From Desulfatirhabdium sp040755275 (GTDB lineage Bacteria; Desulfobacterota; Desulfobacteria; Desulfobacterales; Desulfatirhabdiaceae): a DNA stretch of 64,000 nucleotides. The position numbers and the translations under genes were made by a program. Numbering within the stretch: the first letter of the stretch is position 1; the number at the start of each line of letters is the position of its first letter. This document shows, one piece after another, positions 25,024 through 34,343 of the stretch. The stretch spans positions 14,758-78,757 of the forward strand of contig JBFMBE010000001.1 in assembly GCA_040755275.1 (NCBI GenBank), read 5' to 3'. The notes beneath the pieces were generated by a model. It saw nothing but the letters and a program-made list of their open reading frames with translations. It was not told the DNA's origin and made no database searches.

Positions 25024-27598
25024 GCCTTCTCTCCAATCCAAAACGGGTGTAACGAAAAAAGCGGCCGGCCACCTCGAAGGTGAAGCCAGCCCCATCTGAA
25101 AGAGGTGCCGGGGATACCGGATCTGTCTTTGAAAAACCTGCGGGAAGCCACCAGTATGGCAATAGGATTTCCTGAATCGTTTTTCCGAAAGGGCTTTGCA
25201 TGGGTGTGGAAAACTGAACCGAAATATCGCCCTCGCCCAACCGGGTGAGAATCTTTCGTCCGTCATCGGGATAATGCAATACGCCGAAAGGTTCATCCGG
25301 CAGCACAGCAGCTTCCGCCTGTCGCAAATCCGCTAGGCGCGGTCCCCAGAGCCAATCTCGGTGCCGCTGCCAAATTTCTTTCGGCAGCTTTTCAAGCGCT
25401 TCATCATGGGTGCATTCTTCTACCAGATAACGGTTCTGTTTGGGGATGACCAGTTCTCTCATCTCGGAAAGCACATCGATGGTTCGTTGAAGCATGCAGC
25501 CGTTGTCGTAAACCGATCCGATTCCGGCGGGGCCTTTCAGGCTTCCATCCGGGCGCAGGTATTCAGGCAATGGTTTCTCCGGTATGCGGATGGATATCGT
25601 AGCGTTTTCAAAACCCGGTGGCCGAGTGCGGCTATGCCGGTGGAGCCTTCCGATTCGCTGCAGCAACACATCGATCGGTGCAAGATCGGTGATGAGATAA
25701 TCCGCATCGATGTCAAGGCTTTGTTCCAGAGTCTGAGTGCCAATCAGCAGAACAGGCCCTTGTGGCGATCCTTTCCCGAATCGCAGACTGACCGCCCGAT
25801 CCAGGACGGCCCGGTCCGAACGAGCGAAACGACCGTGATGGGGGCATGCAAACTTTTCCGAAAAACGAAACAACCATGCTGAATCGAAACCTGCGGACTC
25901 CACGGTTCTCAACAAAGTCTGTGCGCGATCGACGGTGTTGCACACCACCAGCACCCGTGCGCCCGTCGTCAAGGCATTGTTCAGATGGTAGAGTACGGGC
26001 TCATTGTCCAGGGACCTTAGCCAATGGATGCGGACCGTCTTCCCGGTGCTTTCGGAAGCGACGGGCAGCTCATTTCCGAGGATGGTGATCGATGGATAAG
26101 TGCGCTCCGTGGCTTCATGCAACGGCATGGTCATCCTGTCGAAATATCTTGCACGAGCCGATTCGCCCAGGGTTGCGGAAAGCAGCATGGCGAAGCCACC
26201 CCGCGTCACATGGGCTTTTAGCAATACGTTGAGAATGTCGGACATATAGGTATCGGATGCATGGACTTCATCCACCACGAGAAGATGCCGGTCCAAGCAT
26301 ACCGATCGCAAAAGGGAATGGTTGACCTTCAACACCGAAAGCATGGCCTGATCGATGGTGCCGACGGCGACGGGTGCTGCAAGGAACCGTTTGGGCCTTT
26401 CAGCAGCCCAAAGCTTTTCGGAAAGCGTAACGTGCCGATCGTCTTCCCAGAGGAGGTTTTCGGGGTTTTGCAGGGCGGTGGGCTCGCCATCCGCCTGGAC
26501 GTAACCCGGAACGGCAAGCAAAACGGGGGATGGTCTACAATCTGGGTTCGGGAACACGGAGTCGACGGTTTTCAGAACGCGGCCGTAAAGCTCCCGTGCG
26601 GCAACCCGTGTGGGAAGCGCAAAATACAATCCTTCTACCCTGTTCTCGGCATAGAGTCGCCAGAACCATCGAAGAGCAGCCTCGGTTTTTCCGGAACCGG
26701 TATCGGATTCCACCAGAACCAACCGTGTTTCCAAACCGATCGGCAATTCATCGACGGCTTTTTGTAGGGCGTTTGGCGGAAAGCCGGGGGTAAAGCATTT
26801 CTCGAAAGGTGGAAGGGATAAGAGTGCTTCGGGGATGAGTCCGATCGTTTTGAGGGCACGAGACGCTCCTTGCTCAGCCAGTGCACGTCGATCCGATTCG
26901 ATGCCCAACGGAAAGAAACGGGTGTCCGAGCCGATCCAGTCCGCAAGCATCAACATGCCGGCAAACCGCTGCTGGAAGGCCGGGGTGGCTCGGATCGGCC
27001 GTTCCGCTGGCGAGAAGGCCGATGGATATTCACGGTGTGCCGTTTCTGCAAGCTGTGCGATGCCCTCCATGGGATCGATTCCGTTGCTGGGTTGCCACCA
27101 CCGCTGTAGGTTTCCAGCATTGCGGATATCGTTTTCGGAAACGGGTTTTCCGTGATGGGACACGGCTGCAAGGAGTATCTGGCAGAGGGCTTCCTCTGGC
27201 GGATCGAACCAGGTTGCCATGTCCTGAATCAGGTCTATCCAGGGGGCAGGCCATCTCGGCTGGATGGTTTCGTCAAAGAGGAATACCGCGGCTTCCAGCA
27301 CATGTCCGGCTGTATCACGGGCTTTCGGGTTTTGTTTGGCCTGGAATCCCCGATTGGGTTTTCCCAGGTCATGGAGCATCGAGACAACGGCGAGTCGATC
27401 CATATCGTTGTCTGAAAATACGTGGCAGGCCGACGTTTCCAGTTGGCGTCGAAAGGCGGGCAAGTTGGCCAACCGGCGAAAGACTACAGATACATCCAGA
27501 CTGTGGGCGGGAAGGGACAGGTAGGAGCCTGATGATCTGGAATCCGGAGATCTGCTCAGCTTGGCCCAGAAATAGGGAGGAAGTGAATCGCCTGTCAT
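25004..27598 (-). CDS. cas3: CRISPR-associated nuclease-helicase Cas3
   Basis: Unwinds and degrades target DNA after Cascade binding. 864 residues with the HD nuclease first: H32 (PAHSLDV), H76-D77 (LHDLGKPNRGF), H148-H149 (SHHGKP), D220 (LADWIGSD). The superfamily 2 helicase follows: Walker A SDTGSGKTE at 298-306, DEVH at 443-446, LSAT at 473-476, and QR-type QTLEQSLDID later. All key residues are present. First gene of the cas operon; ATG 27598 has no strong ribosome site. Confidence 0.97.
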   Translation of the reverse strand: MTGDSLPPYFWAKLSRSPDSRSSGSYLSLPAHSLDVSVVFRRLANLPAFRRQLETSACHVFSDNDMDRLAVVSMLHDLGKPNRGFQAKQNPKARDTAGHVLEAAVFLFDETIQPRWPAPWIDLIQDMATWFDPPEEALCQILLAAVSHHGKPVSENDIRNAGNLQRWWQPSNGIDPMEGIAQLAETAHREYPSAFSPAERPIRATPAFQQRFAGMLMLADWIGSDTRFFPLGIESDRRALAEQGASRALKTIGLIPEALLSLPPFEKCFTPGFPPNALQKAVDELPIGLETRLVLVESDTGSGKTEAALRWFWRLYAENRVEGLYFALPTRVAARELYGRVLKTVDSVFPNPDCRPSPVLLAVPGYVQADGEPTALQNPENLLWEDDRHVTLSEKLWAAERPKRFLAAPVAVGTIDQAMLSVLKVNHSLLRSVCLDRHLLVVDEVHASDTYMSDILNVLLKAHVTRGGFAMLLSATLGESARARYFDRMTMPLHEATERTYPSITILGNELPVASESTGKTVRIHWLRSLDNEPVLYHLNNALTTGARVLVVCNTVDRAQTLLRTVESAGFDSAWLFRFSEKFACPHHGRFARSDRAVLDRAVSLRFGKGSPQGPVLLIGTQTLEQSLDIDADYLITDLAPIDVLLQRIGRLHRHSRTRPPGFENATISIRIPEKPLPEYLRPDGSLKGPAGIGSVYDNGCMLQRTIDVLSEMRELVIPKQNRYLVEECTHDEALEKLPKEIWQRHRDWLWGPRLADLRQAEAAVLPDEPFGVLHYPDDGRKILTRLGEGDISVQFSTPMQSPFGKTIQEILLPYWWLPAGFSKTDPVSPAPLSDGAGFTFEVAGRFFRYTRFGLERRHDESVD

Positions 27599-28249
27599 GG
27601 GTTGTCCTTGATTTCAAATCATTGGCTGAACATATGACGGAGAAAATAGCCTCAACTTGAATAACAGGACGATGGATGTCGAACGAATGCTTTGGTTTAA
27701 AGTGGATTATGGGTTAAACAAAGGCGACAAGACGACTGAATCAAAGGCAATATTTCATTACATGATTGAATCGAATCAAATGGTTATCTGAATTCAATCG
27801 TTCTTCAGAAAATGAGGCAAGATTCTTGGATGATCGGGCTTGGATGATGGCCGAATGAAATACCATCTTTCATCATAGGATGGACAATGATCCATGCACA
27901 ATTTGATTCTAAAATACAAGTCTTTTTTTAGGTGGGCTTTGGAGGCAGGCTGCGATGGTGCGGCGGTTGTGGTTCTGCTTTTCGTCGTGATGCGATGGGA
28001 TAGCCGTGGCTGAACCTGACGTCGGCTCGGAACAACGCTCCTGCCAGGTGAATGAACTCAGGAAAGGATTGGAAAAATCTTGACTTCCCGAAGGTTTTCC
28101 TTTAATCATATCCGAACTTTTCCCGGGGCTCGAGAGAGTCTGAATCCGGTATGCTGTTGTTCGATGTACCCGTTGCCGCCTGCCGATCCAATCGCGGATG
28201 ATTCACGGCAGGCATGAAGATGAAGAAGAACGTCAGAAAGGAGAGTCCT
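27599..28249. other. Divergent intergenic region between cas3 and rpsT
   Basis: About 650 bases with no supported gene. The cas3-proximal 300 bases are clearly more AT-rich than the surroundings, with several TTGATT/TTGAAT and AAATATT words on the minus strand, so the cas promoter probably lies there; I cannot fix its position. Towards rpsT, TTGACT at 28080-28085 could be a -35 element, but no good -10 follows at 16-18 bases. Confidence 0.5.
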
Positions 28250-28522
28250 TTGGCAAACCATAAATCCGAAATCAAGCGTGCCAAGCAAAATGAAGTGCGC
28301 AGGCTGCGCAACCGTTCCAACAAATCACGGGTCAAAACGGCCGTCAAAACGGTCCGTCTGACCGTGGCCGAAGCGGCCCTGGATCGGATCGAAGCCGACC
28401 TGAATGCCGCAAAGTCCATCATCGATCGAGCCGCTCAAAAAGGTGTCATCCATCGACGGACAGCAGCCCGAAAGATTTCCCGCTTGACCCGACTGGTGAA
28501 TGCGGCCGCCAAACAGTCCTGA
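28250..28522 (+). CDS. rpsT: 30S ribosomal protein S20
   Basis: Primary 16S rRNA-binding protein. With TTG 28250 as start (after AAAGGAGA at 28237-28244) the mature sequence is (M)ANHKSEIKRAKQNEVRRL, the standard S20 N-terminus, and 90 residues, the normal size. An in-frame ATG at 28214 would add 12 residues (MKMKKNVRKESP) that no S20 has and would overlap the ribosome site, so I reject it. A TTG start is in keeping with known autogenous control of S20 in other bacteria. A terminator follows. Confidence 0.95.
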   Translation: MANHKSEIKRAKQNEVRRLRNRSNKSRVKTAVKTVRLTVAEAALDRIEADLNAAKSIIDRAAQKGVIHRRTAARKISRLTRLVNAAAKQS

Positions 28523-28560
28523 TCGCCGCCTTCTCTGAAGGCGCACCCAAACCCAAAAAA

Positions 28561-28592
28561 AGGACGCCCTGCCGAAGCAGGGCGTCCTTTTT
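28561..28592 (+). terminator. Intrinsic terminator after rpsT
   Basis: AGGACGCCCTGC pairs fully with GCAGGGCGTCCT around a CGAA tetraloop, followed by TTTTT and preceded by AAAAAA, so it can work in both directions. It ends rpsT and probably also the opposing amidohydrolase operon. Confidence 0.93.
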
Positions 28593-28697
28593 TGATGGAT
28601 GTGCAATCAGTCGCTTTTCCCGTGTTTTCCGAAGCCCCCCTGGGGCTCGACAGAAATGCTCGACTTGTTGCGATACGATCGTTTTGGGTTCGCCGCA

Positions 28698-29609
28698 TCA
28701 GCAGCCGATCGAAAAAAACTCCATGGCGTTCCGATACAACAGGCTGTCTCGGACAATCGGCTCCAGGTTCATGCCGGCAATTGCCTTGAGCTCTCTGTCC
28801 CATGCGTAGGGAATGTTCGGAAAATCGCTTCCATATAGAATGCGATCCCACCTCAGCTCCGACGGTGAGGGAATGTTCGGCATCGGGAAATACCCTCCCA
28901 GCATCATGGTCGTATCCAGCCACAGATTGTCGAAGCGCTCGAGCATGTCCCGGTAGGCATCGAATTCATCGGCACCCAGATGGGGGACACAGATCCGAAG
29001 CGTCGGAAAATCCTTCAGTACCTGACGCAGCTTCGACGCTTCGCAGAGGAAATGCGGATCACACGGATAGGCCGAGCTTTTCGGCTCCCGGCCGACATGC
29101 ATCAGCAAGGGCATGTCGTTTTCCGCGCAGACCTCGTAGACCTCGATCATGGCCGGGCTTTCCATGTCGAAGCACTGCACATGGGCGTGCAGTTTCACCC
29201 CCTTCAGACCCAACCGGAATCCTTCCTTCAGAATGCGTTTGGCGCCCTTCTCTCCGGGAAAGACCGTGGCCAGCCCCGTCATGGCGGTGGTTCGGGTGCA
29301 GAGGTCTGCCATATATCGGTTGAGAGATCGGGAGATTCCGTGTTTGTGGGCATACTGCAGCCCGACGATATGCTGAACGCCTCGGCTGAGGAGAAAGTCG
29401 ATGATATCGTCGGAGTACATCCTGTAGCGGATGGGCCAACCATATCGATCGAACCAGTCCCATACGGCATCGAACAGTTCATTCGGGAAAAAATGGACGT
29501 GGGCGTCGAAGACACAGGGAAGGTTGGAGGGGATTTGTTGTTCTTCGGGATCGTTCCATCCCGGAAGCGGGCCCTGATGGGATGAATGATCCGGTTGTCG
29601 GATGCTCAT
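28698..29609 (-). CDS. Amidohydrolase family 2 protein (TIM-barrel metal hydrolase)
   Basis: A 303-residue protein of the amidohydrolase-2 group (decarboxylases and hydrolases of cyclic or aromatic acids). Metal motif DAHVHFF is at about residues 35-41; HxD-type residues follow in KLHAHVQCF, MPLLMHVGRE and near the end ILYGSDFPN, where the Asp is the usual fourth ligand. Substrate unknown. Its ATG overlaps the DUF3786 gene stop by four bases, so it is the last member of the three-gene group behind the aldehyde oxidoreductase. Confidence 0.9.
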   Translation of the reverse strand: MSIRQPDHSSHQGPLPGWNDPEEQQIPSNLPCVFDAHVHFFPNELFDAVWDWFDRYGWPIRYRMYSDDIIDFLLSRGVQHIVGLQYAHKHGISRSLNRYMADLCTRTTAMTGLATVFPGEKGAKRILKEGFRLGLKGVKLHAHVQCFDMESPAMIEVYEVCAENDMPLLMHVGREPKSSAYPCDPHFLCEASKLRQVLKDFPTLRICVPHLGADEFDAYRDMLERFDNLWLDTTMMLGGYFPMPNIPSPSELRWDRILYGSDFPNIPYAWDRELKAIAGMNLEPIVRDSLLYRNAMEFFSIGC

Positions 29610-30460
29610 GGGTGTACTCCATCTGTATGTGCCTGTATCCGTCGGATCAGGTGTTCGCTTAGAAACACAATCGACTCGATGTCGAGATGCTCGACGATGG
29701 TTTCATCGAAAAGCAGTTTCGCCCGGGCCTCGAACCCTTCCAGAGGATCGGCATCCCAAAACAGAAGGAGGATCGGAATGCGGGGCAAGGGCCGAAACAC
29801 CATCGCAACATCGCTGCCGCCTTCACCTTCCGGCAGATCCCCTTGCGTCGCCGTCTGACCCCCGCAGAGCTCACAGGCTCGACGCAGGACATCCACTCTT
29901 CCCTGAAACCGGTTCTGGAGCACGTCCTCGACATGGGCTTTCATGGATTTGACCTTCGAGACGGTATTCGGAATCTGATCGAAGGCCTTCCATCTGCCGA
30001 TGGGCCGACGTCTGCCGCCCTGGGCCATATGGTTGTAGAGGAAAACCTGTTCCCAGCGATCCAGATCCGAGCCGTCCGATGTTTGGATACCGGTTTCAGA
30101 TATGCGGATGGTCCCGGTGAAATAGGGCAGCTCGAGGGCTTCACCGTCTTGATCCCTCACGAGGGTTCCACCGATTCGTTCCGGCAGATCGGCGATTTTC
30201 ATGGATGAAGCCCGTTCCCTGGCCCAGATGAGTGCATCCTGTGCTGGATCTTTTCGGGTCCATTTTCCGGCGCGATATTGTTCTTCGAGCTCCGGCTGAT
30301 ACCGGGCGATCGTTTCGGACGTCAGGTGGGGGCATTTGGAAAGCGGCAGCTTTTCGGAAACCACCATGGATGCGAATGCCATGCAGCTGGCGAAACCGCA
30401 GTCCCTGCAATTGGTTCGGGGAAGGATATTCCGGTAAAGATCGATGACGGAAAGTGCCAT
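29606..30460 (-). CDS. DUF3786 protein with N-terminal [4Fe-4S] motif
   Basis: 284 residues. The N-terminus NCRDCGFASCMAFASMVV followed by KCPHL gives C-x2-C-x4-C-x16-C, the pattern of the AcsC/CFeSP-type cluster domain (residues about 17-43). The rest fits DUF3786, with ELPYFTGTIRISETGIQ near 108-124 and VFLYNHM near 138. A short Cys pair CELCGG lies near residue 191. Such proteins are frequent in sulfate reducers and acetogens; function not established. It begins 18 bases after the preceding small gene. Confidence 0.85.
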   Translation of the reverse strand: MALSVIDLYRNILPRTNCRDCGFASCMAFASMVVSEKLPLSKCPHLTSETIARYQPELEEQYRAGKWTRKDPAQDALIWARERASSMKIADLPERIGGTLVRDQDGEALELPYFTGTIRISETGIQTSDGSDLDRWEQVFLYNHMAQGGRRRPIGRWKAFDQIPNTVSKVKSMKAHVEDVLQNRFQGRVDVLRRACELCGGQTATQGDLPEGEGGSDVAMVFRPLPRIPILLLFWDADPLEGFEARAKLLFDETIVEHLDIESIVFLSEHLIRRIQAHTDGVHP

Positions 30461-30478
30461 GGGAGCAGTACCTTTGGG

Positions 30479-31048
30479 TCAGTCGGGATGTCGCAGCAGA
30501 ACGCTTTCTTGTCCACGGATAGCGGTTTCGAGATCGGTCAGGCTTTTGAAAGGCGTCTGGTGGCTGCGGATTTCCGGAAATGGATTTCCTGCCTTCTGCA
30601 GCAGATGCAGCAGCTCGGACGTATCGATCTGGATACCGTATCGGAGCAGGATCGGCGCAAGTTCATGAGAAATGAAGTTGAACAGCTTGAGGGTGATCGA
30701 GCCCTTCTGTGGGGGCGTGGGTGGCGTCGAAACGGATGCTTCCGTGATGGTTTTGCGGAAAGAAGCATAGGAGCCGCCCTTGCGGAGAGTCGCCCCCGCC
30801 AGTCCGGGCATGGCTGCGGAAAGGGCCAGGACCGCCTTGTCTGGAACGATCGTCGTGTCGGGATCGTCGATGGCCTTTCCATTGAGAAAGAGCGTCTGGA
30901 TCCGCTTGTCGAGATAGTCGTCCGGAATACCGATCTGACGGCAGACGTTTCGAACACTGGTGCAGACATCGACATTCATGGTGACGCCTGTCTGCCAGAT
31001 GGGGGTTAGAAAGGCGGGATCGTTCGATGCGAGTTCAAGCGGGATCAA
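30479..31048 (-). CDS. Unknown protein with a possible beta-grasp (ThiS/MoaD-like) segment
   Basis: 189 residues. The part at about 46-87 (FLNGKAIDDPDTTIVPDK then LSAAMPGLAGATLRKGG) follows the pattern of small sulfur-carrier folds (NG-x-x-hydrophobic, D-T, a final GG), but here the chain continues for 100 residues after the GG. I cannot assign a family; the likeness is by eye. It sits between the aldehyde oxidoreductase and the DUF3786 gene, which makes a role with that pterin enzyme thinkable. Start ATG 31048 lies behind AAAGGAGCAACCC, a usable ribosome site. Confidence 0.65.
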   Translation of the reverse strand: MIPLELASNDPAFLTPIWQTGVTMNVDVCTSVRNVCRQIGIPDDYLDKRIQTLFLNGKAIDDPDTTIVPDKAVLALSAAMPGLAGATLRKGGSYASFRKTITEASVSTPPTPPQKGSITLKLFNFISHELAPILLRYGIQIDTSELLHLLQKAGNPFPEIRSHQTPFKSLTDLETAIRGQESVLLRHPD

Positions 31049-31223
31049 CGGGTTGCTCCTTTGTTCGGAAGAGGAAACCGGGAAAAGAAGACGGAAGACG
31101 GAAGTCAGGAGTCAGGAGACGGACGATAGGCGTCTGCAGGTGAGTGGCAGTCGACGATGGATTTTTGACCATTTTTCATTTCGGGGGCAGCCGCAGGAAA
31201 CCGTGATCTTGAAAATTCGTTGC

Positions 31224-31253
31224 TGCAGGGGCAAGGCATGTCTTGCCCCTGCA
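31224..31253. repeat. REP-like palindrome
   Basis: TGCAGGGGCAAG pairs perfectly with CTTGCCCCTGCA around a six-base loop. A related, weaker dyad AGGGGCG/CGCCCCT lies at 31307-31330. Both are of the AGGGGC...GCCCCT class of scattered intergenic palindromes. They fill the 290-base gap behind the aldehyde oxidoreductase stop (31339), where they could protect or end its message. Confidence 0.7.
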
Positions 31254-31338
31254 TTGTCCGATGGGGTGGCCCAAGAACCGTCGTCGTGGATAGCCGTGTT
31301 TTTTGTAGGGGCGGCCGGCAGCTCGCCCCTGGCGAAGG

Positions 31339-33075
31339 CTACCAATTGTACAACTGATCCAGCTCGTCGTCACTCACCTGGAAAACCACGTTGTGCGGTG
31401 CCAGCGGCTCCTGCTTCATGAAGGCAGGCAGTCGATCGTCAGCCTTTCCGAGACCTGCGGCCAGGTTGAACTCCCGTTCGGTTTTCAGTATCTGCTTGCC
31501 CAGAGCCACGACATCGTCTGCCGTCATCTTCTTGCCGACAAAGGCACCGATCATGTCGACCAAGGCCTGGAAGGTATCCGGCTGATCGAGGATGGCAAAG
31601 GCGATGAACAGACACATGCCGGTCGAATCGATGGCTGTGGTCGCAATCTGCAGGTTTCGGGAAAGCTCCACCTGCCCCTGCGGCTTTAGGGCGTCGACGC
31701 TTCCGCCCACACCGAGAACGTTGGCCGTCACGGCATATCCGGCCGTGTGGTCCGCCCCCATGGTGGAGGTGGCGTAGGTCACCCCGATTCCCTGAACGGC
31801 CCTGGGGTCGTAGGCCGGCATGGCCTGCCCCTTGACGACGGGGACCCGCTCGACACCGAAGACCTTTCCGGTGACTGCCGCACCGTTGCCGAGGATGCGT
31901 CCCAGATGGGTTCCTTTTCCGACTTCCTTGACCAGTTCGATGGCTGCCTGAGCATCGCCGAATTTGGCCAGTCCGGCCTCCATGGCCACTCCGATGGTGG
32001 CGCCCATCTCGATGGTGTCGAGCCCGAAATCATCGTCCAGCCGGTCGAGCATGGCGATTGCATCCAAATCGTCAATACCGCAGTTGCCTCCGTGTGCCCA
32101 CACCGTTTCATATTCCGGCTGTTTGGTGAGGTAATTGCCGTTCTTGTCGACATAGATGCCCGAACAACGGATAACACATCCCTTGTGGCAACCGTGAGTC
32201 GGATTGCCGCCGCGTTCCTGTTCGGTCTGAGCTTGGGTTTCCCCGCTGATCTTACCGGCTCCCGCAAAACGTCCGGTGGAGAAATTGTTCGTCGGATATC
32301 CGCCGGCTTCGTTGATGACATTGGTCAGCACATTCGTCCCGTAGGCAGGCAGGCCCTGACCGGTGACCGGGTGTTTCTTGAGGCCCTGGACGAAATTCTT
32401 GTTCGCTTCCTTGAAGGCTTCGGGGTTGGCTGCACTGCGCATCGGAAGCCCTTCGTCGTCGATGACGATGACCTTGATGTTCTTGGAGCCCATGACGGCG
32501 CCGACCCCGCCTCTTCCGGCATGTCGGGTCGGCCGCATTTCCATATCCGTAATGGCCACGGATGCGGCTGCCAGTTTCATTTCACCTGCCGGCCCGATCG
32601 AAATGCAGGCCACCTTGTCTCCGTATTCTGCCTTGATCTTGTCGATCAGGGCGTAATTGCCCAGTCCTTTGAGGCTGTTGTCCGCCGCGATCTTCACCCC
32701 ATCCTTGTTGATGAACACCTTGTACAGGGTGTCGTCCTGAGGTTTGCCTTCGAGCACGATGGCTGCATATCCGAGTCTGCCGAGAACCTGTGCGGCTTGC
32801 CCGCCGGAATTGGCTTCCTTGATGCCACCGGTCAGCGGGCTCTTGCAGCCGACGGAAAGGCGGCCGGACATGGCTGCCGTCGATCCGCTCAAGAGGCCGG
32901 GGGCGATGACCAGTTTGTTGTCTGCCCCGAGGGGGTGGCAAAGGGGTGGCACTTCCTTCGCCACGATGGTCGATGTGAGCGCTCTTCCGCCGAGCCCGGC
33001 GTAGGCACCGATGGGCTCGATCCGATAGGAAGGTCCTCCAGCCGTTCCGACGTCGATCCGTAGAATCTTGTCCAT
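31339..33075 (-). CDS. aor: Tungsten-type aldehyde:ferredoxin oxidoreductase
   Basis: Oxidises aldehydes to acids with ferredoxin, or the reverse. 578 residues. Typical features: VDVGT and GGRAL in the first 35 residues, CKSPLTGGIKEANSGG near 77-92 (pterin binding), RHAGRGGVGAVMGSKN near 180-195, a cysteine group GCHKGCVIRC near 290 and CLFIAF near 505 for the [4Fe-4S] cluster. ATG 33075 follows AGGAGGAGAGC. The gene group downstream (small protein, DUF3786, amidohydrolase) has the same direction after a 290-base gap. Confidence 0.93.
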   Translation of the reverse strand: MDKILRIDVGTAGGPSYRIEPIGAYAGLGGRALTSTIVAKEVPPLCHPLGADNKLVIAPGLLSGSTAAMSGRLSVGCKSPLTGGIKEANSGGQAAQVLGRLGYAAIVLEGKPQDDTLYKVFINKDGVKIAADNSLKGLGNYALIDKIKAEYGDKVACISIGPAGEMKLAAASVAITDMEMRPTRHAGRGGVGAVMGSKNIKVIVIDDEGLPMRSAANPEAFKEANKNFVQGLKKHPVTGQGLPAYGTNVLTNVINEAGGYPTNNFSTGRFAGAGKISGETQAQTEQERGGNPTHGCHKGCVIRCSGIYVDKNGNYLTKQPEYETVWAHGGNCGIDDLDAIAMLDRLDDDFGLDTIEMGATIGVAMEAGLAKFGDAQAAIELVKEVGKGTHLGRILGNGAAVTGKVFGVERVPVVKGQAMPAYDPRAVQGIGVTYATSTMGADHTAGYAVTANVLGVGGSVDALKPQGQVELSRNLQIATTAIDSTGMCLFIAFAILDQPDTFQALVDMIGAFVGKKMTADDVVALGKQILKTEREFNLAAGLGKADDRLPAFMKQEPLAPHNVVFQVSDDELDQLYNW

Positions 33076-33182
33076 GCTCTCCTCCTTTGCTGATGGAATG
33101 AACGATGCAGCGGTTACCGGATGGGGCCGGGGCGATTCCTCGCCAGTCTCTTGCCGCCGAGCTCGCCCCAGGAAAAGGGTTT

Positions 33183-34271
33183 CTATCCGTTTCTTCGTTC
33201 GAAATCTTTCATGAAATCGACAAGTGCCTGGACGGATGTCAAACCGGTGGCGTTGTAAATGGAAGCGCGGCAGCCACCGACGCTTCGATGCCCCTTGAGT
33301 CCGCCCAGATCGTTCTTCAGGGCTTCATCGATGAACTTCTTTTCGAGTTCCTCGGAAGGCAGTCGGAAGGTGACGTTCATCATAGATCGGGAATCGGCCT
33401 GGGCTGTTCCTCGATAAAATCCACTGGCATCGATGGTGCCGTAGAGCAAATCGGCTTTTTGCCGGTTGACGGCCTCCATTTGCTGCAAGCCGCCGATGGT
33501 TTCCTCGAGCCATTTCAACACGAGTTGAATCGTGTAGATGCCGAAGCAGGGCGGGGTGTTGTACATGGAGTTCTTGGCTGCATGGGTCGTATATTTCAAC
33601 ATGGTCGGCAGGCTGTCCGGGGTTCGTTTGAGCATGTCTTCCCGGATGATGACCATACAGACACCTGCAGGGCCGATGTTTTTCTGGGCGCCTGCGTAGA
33701 TGAGGCCGAATTTCGAGGCATCGAAGGGTCTGCTCAGAAAATCGGAGGACATGTCTGCAATGAGCGGCACAGCGCCCGTCTCCGGAAAGGCGGCCCACTG
33801 GGTCCCTTTGATGGTGTTGTTGCTGGTGATGTGGACATAGACGGCCTGTGGATCGAATGCGATGTCTTTGGGGATGTAGGAAAAGTCCCGGTCCTTGCTG
33901 GAGGCGGCTACCCGGTGTTTCTTCCCGAGGATTCGGGCTTCGTCGATGGCCTTGGTGGCCCAGGTTCCGGTGTTGACGTAATCGGCGGAATCGTTTTCTC
34001 CGAGAAGATTCATCGGAATCATGGCAAACTGCAGGCTGGCCCCACCTTGCAGGAACAGGACATGGTATCGGTCATCCAGGTTGAGCAGTCGTTTGGTGCG
34101 GACGACGGCATCGTTGATGACGTCGTCGAACCATTTGGAGCGGTGGCTGACTTCGACTATCGACATTCCCGATTGGTTAAAATTCAAAAAGGATGCCTGA
34201 ATTTCTTCGAGAACGGGAAGGGGCAGGGCTGCCGGACCGGCGTTGAAGTTGTGAATCCGATGTTGGGGCAT
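33183..34271 (-). CDS. serC: Phosphoserine aminotransferase
   Basis: PLP enzyme of serine biosynthesis, class V aminotransferase fold. With ATG 34271 it has 362 residues and begins MPQHRIHNFNAGPAALP, the usual SerC opening. The frame also has TTG 34289, but GGAGG lies between the two and fits ATG 34271. Seen: HRSKWFDDVI near 42, FLQGGASLQF near 71, and YAGAQKNIGPAG near 191-202, where K is the PLP lysine. Stops 107 bases before the aldehyde oxidoreductase start. Confidence 0.95.
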   Translation of the reverse strand: MPQHRIHNFNAGPAALPLPVLEEIQASFLNFNQSGMSIVEVSHRSKWFDDVINDAVVRTKRLLNLDDRYHVLFLQGGASLQFAMIPMNLLGENDSADYVNTGTWATKAIDEARILGKKHRVAASSKDRDFSYIPKDIAFDPQAVYVHITSNNTIKGTQWAAFPETGAVPLIADMSSDFLSRPFDASKFGLIYAGAQKNIGPAGVCMVIIREDMLKRTPDSLPTMLKYTTHAAKNSMYNTPPCFGIYTIQLVLKWLEETIGGLQQMEAVNRQKADLLYGTIDASGFYRGTAQADSRSMMNVTFRLPSEELEKKFIDEALKNDLGGLKGHRSVGGCRASIYNATGLTSVQALVDFMKDFERRNG

Positions 34272-34343
34272 GGTGTTTCGTTCCTCCAAGTCTTGATGGT
34301 GAATGGTTGTATGATATTTCGCATCGACGATGCGACAAGGGTC

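Noticed and set aside
28214..28249. ATG 28214 as the rpsT start
   Set aside because: Would place the ribosome site inside the gene and add 12 residues not found in S20; TTG 28250 gives the conserved N-terminus.
27599..28249. tRNA or other structured RNA in the long cas3-rpsT gap
   Set aside because: I scanned for cloverleaf ends and strong hairpins and saw none.
31747..33063. A 438-codon plus-strand frame
   Set aside because: Antisense to the aldehyde oxidoreductase; no family likeness.
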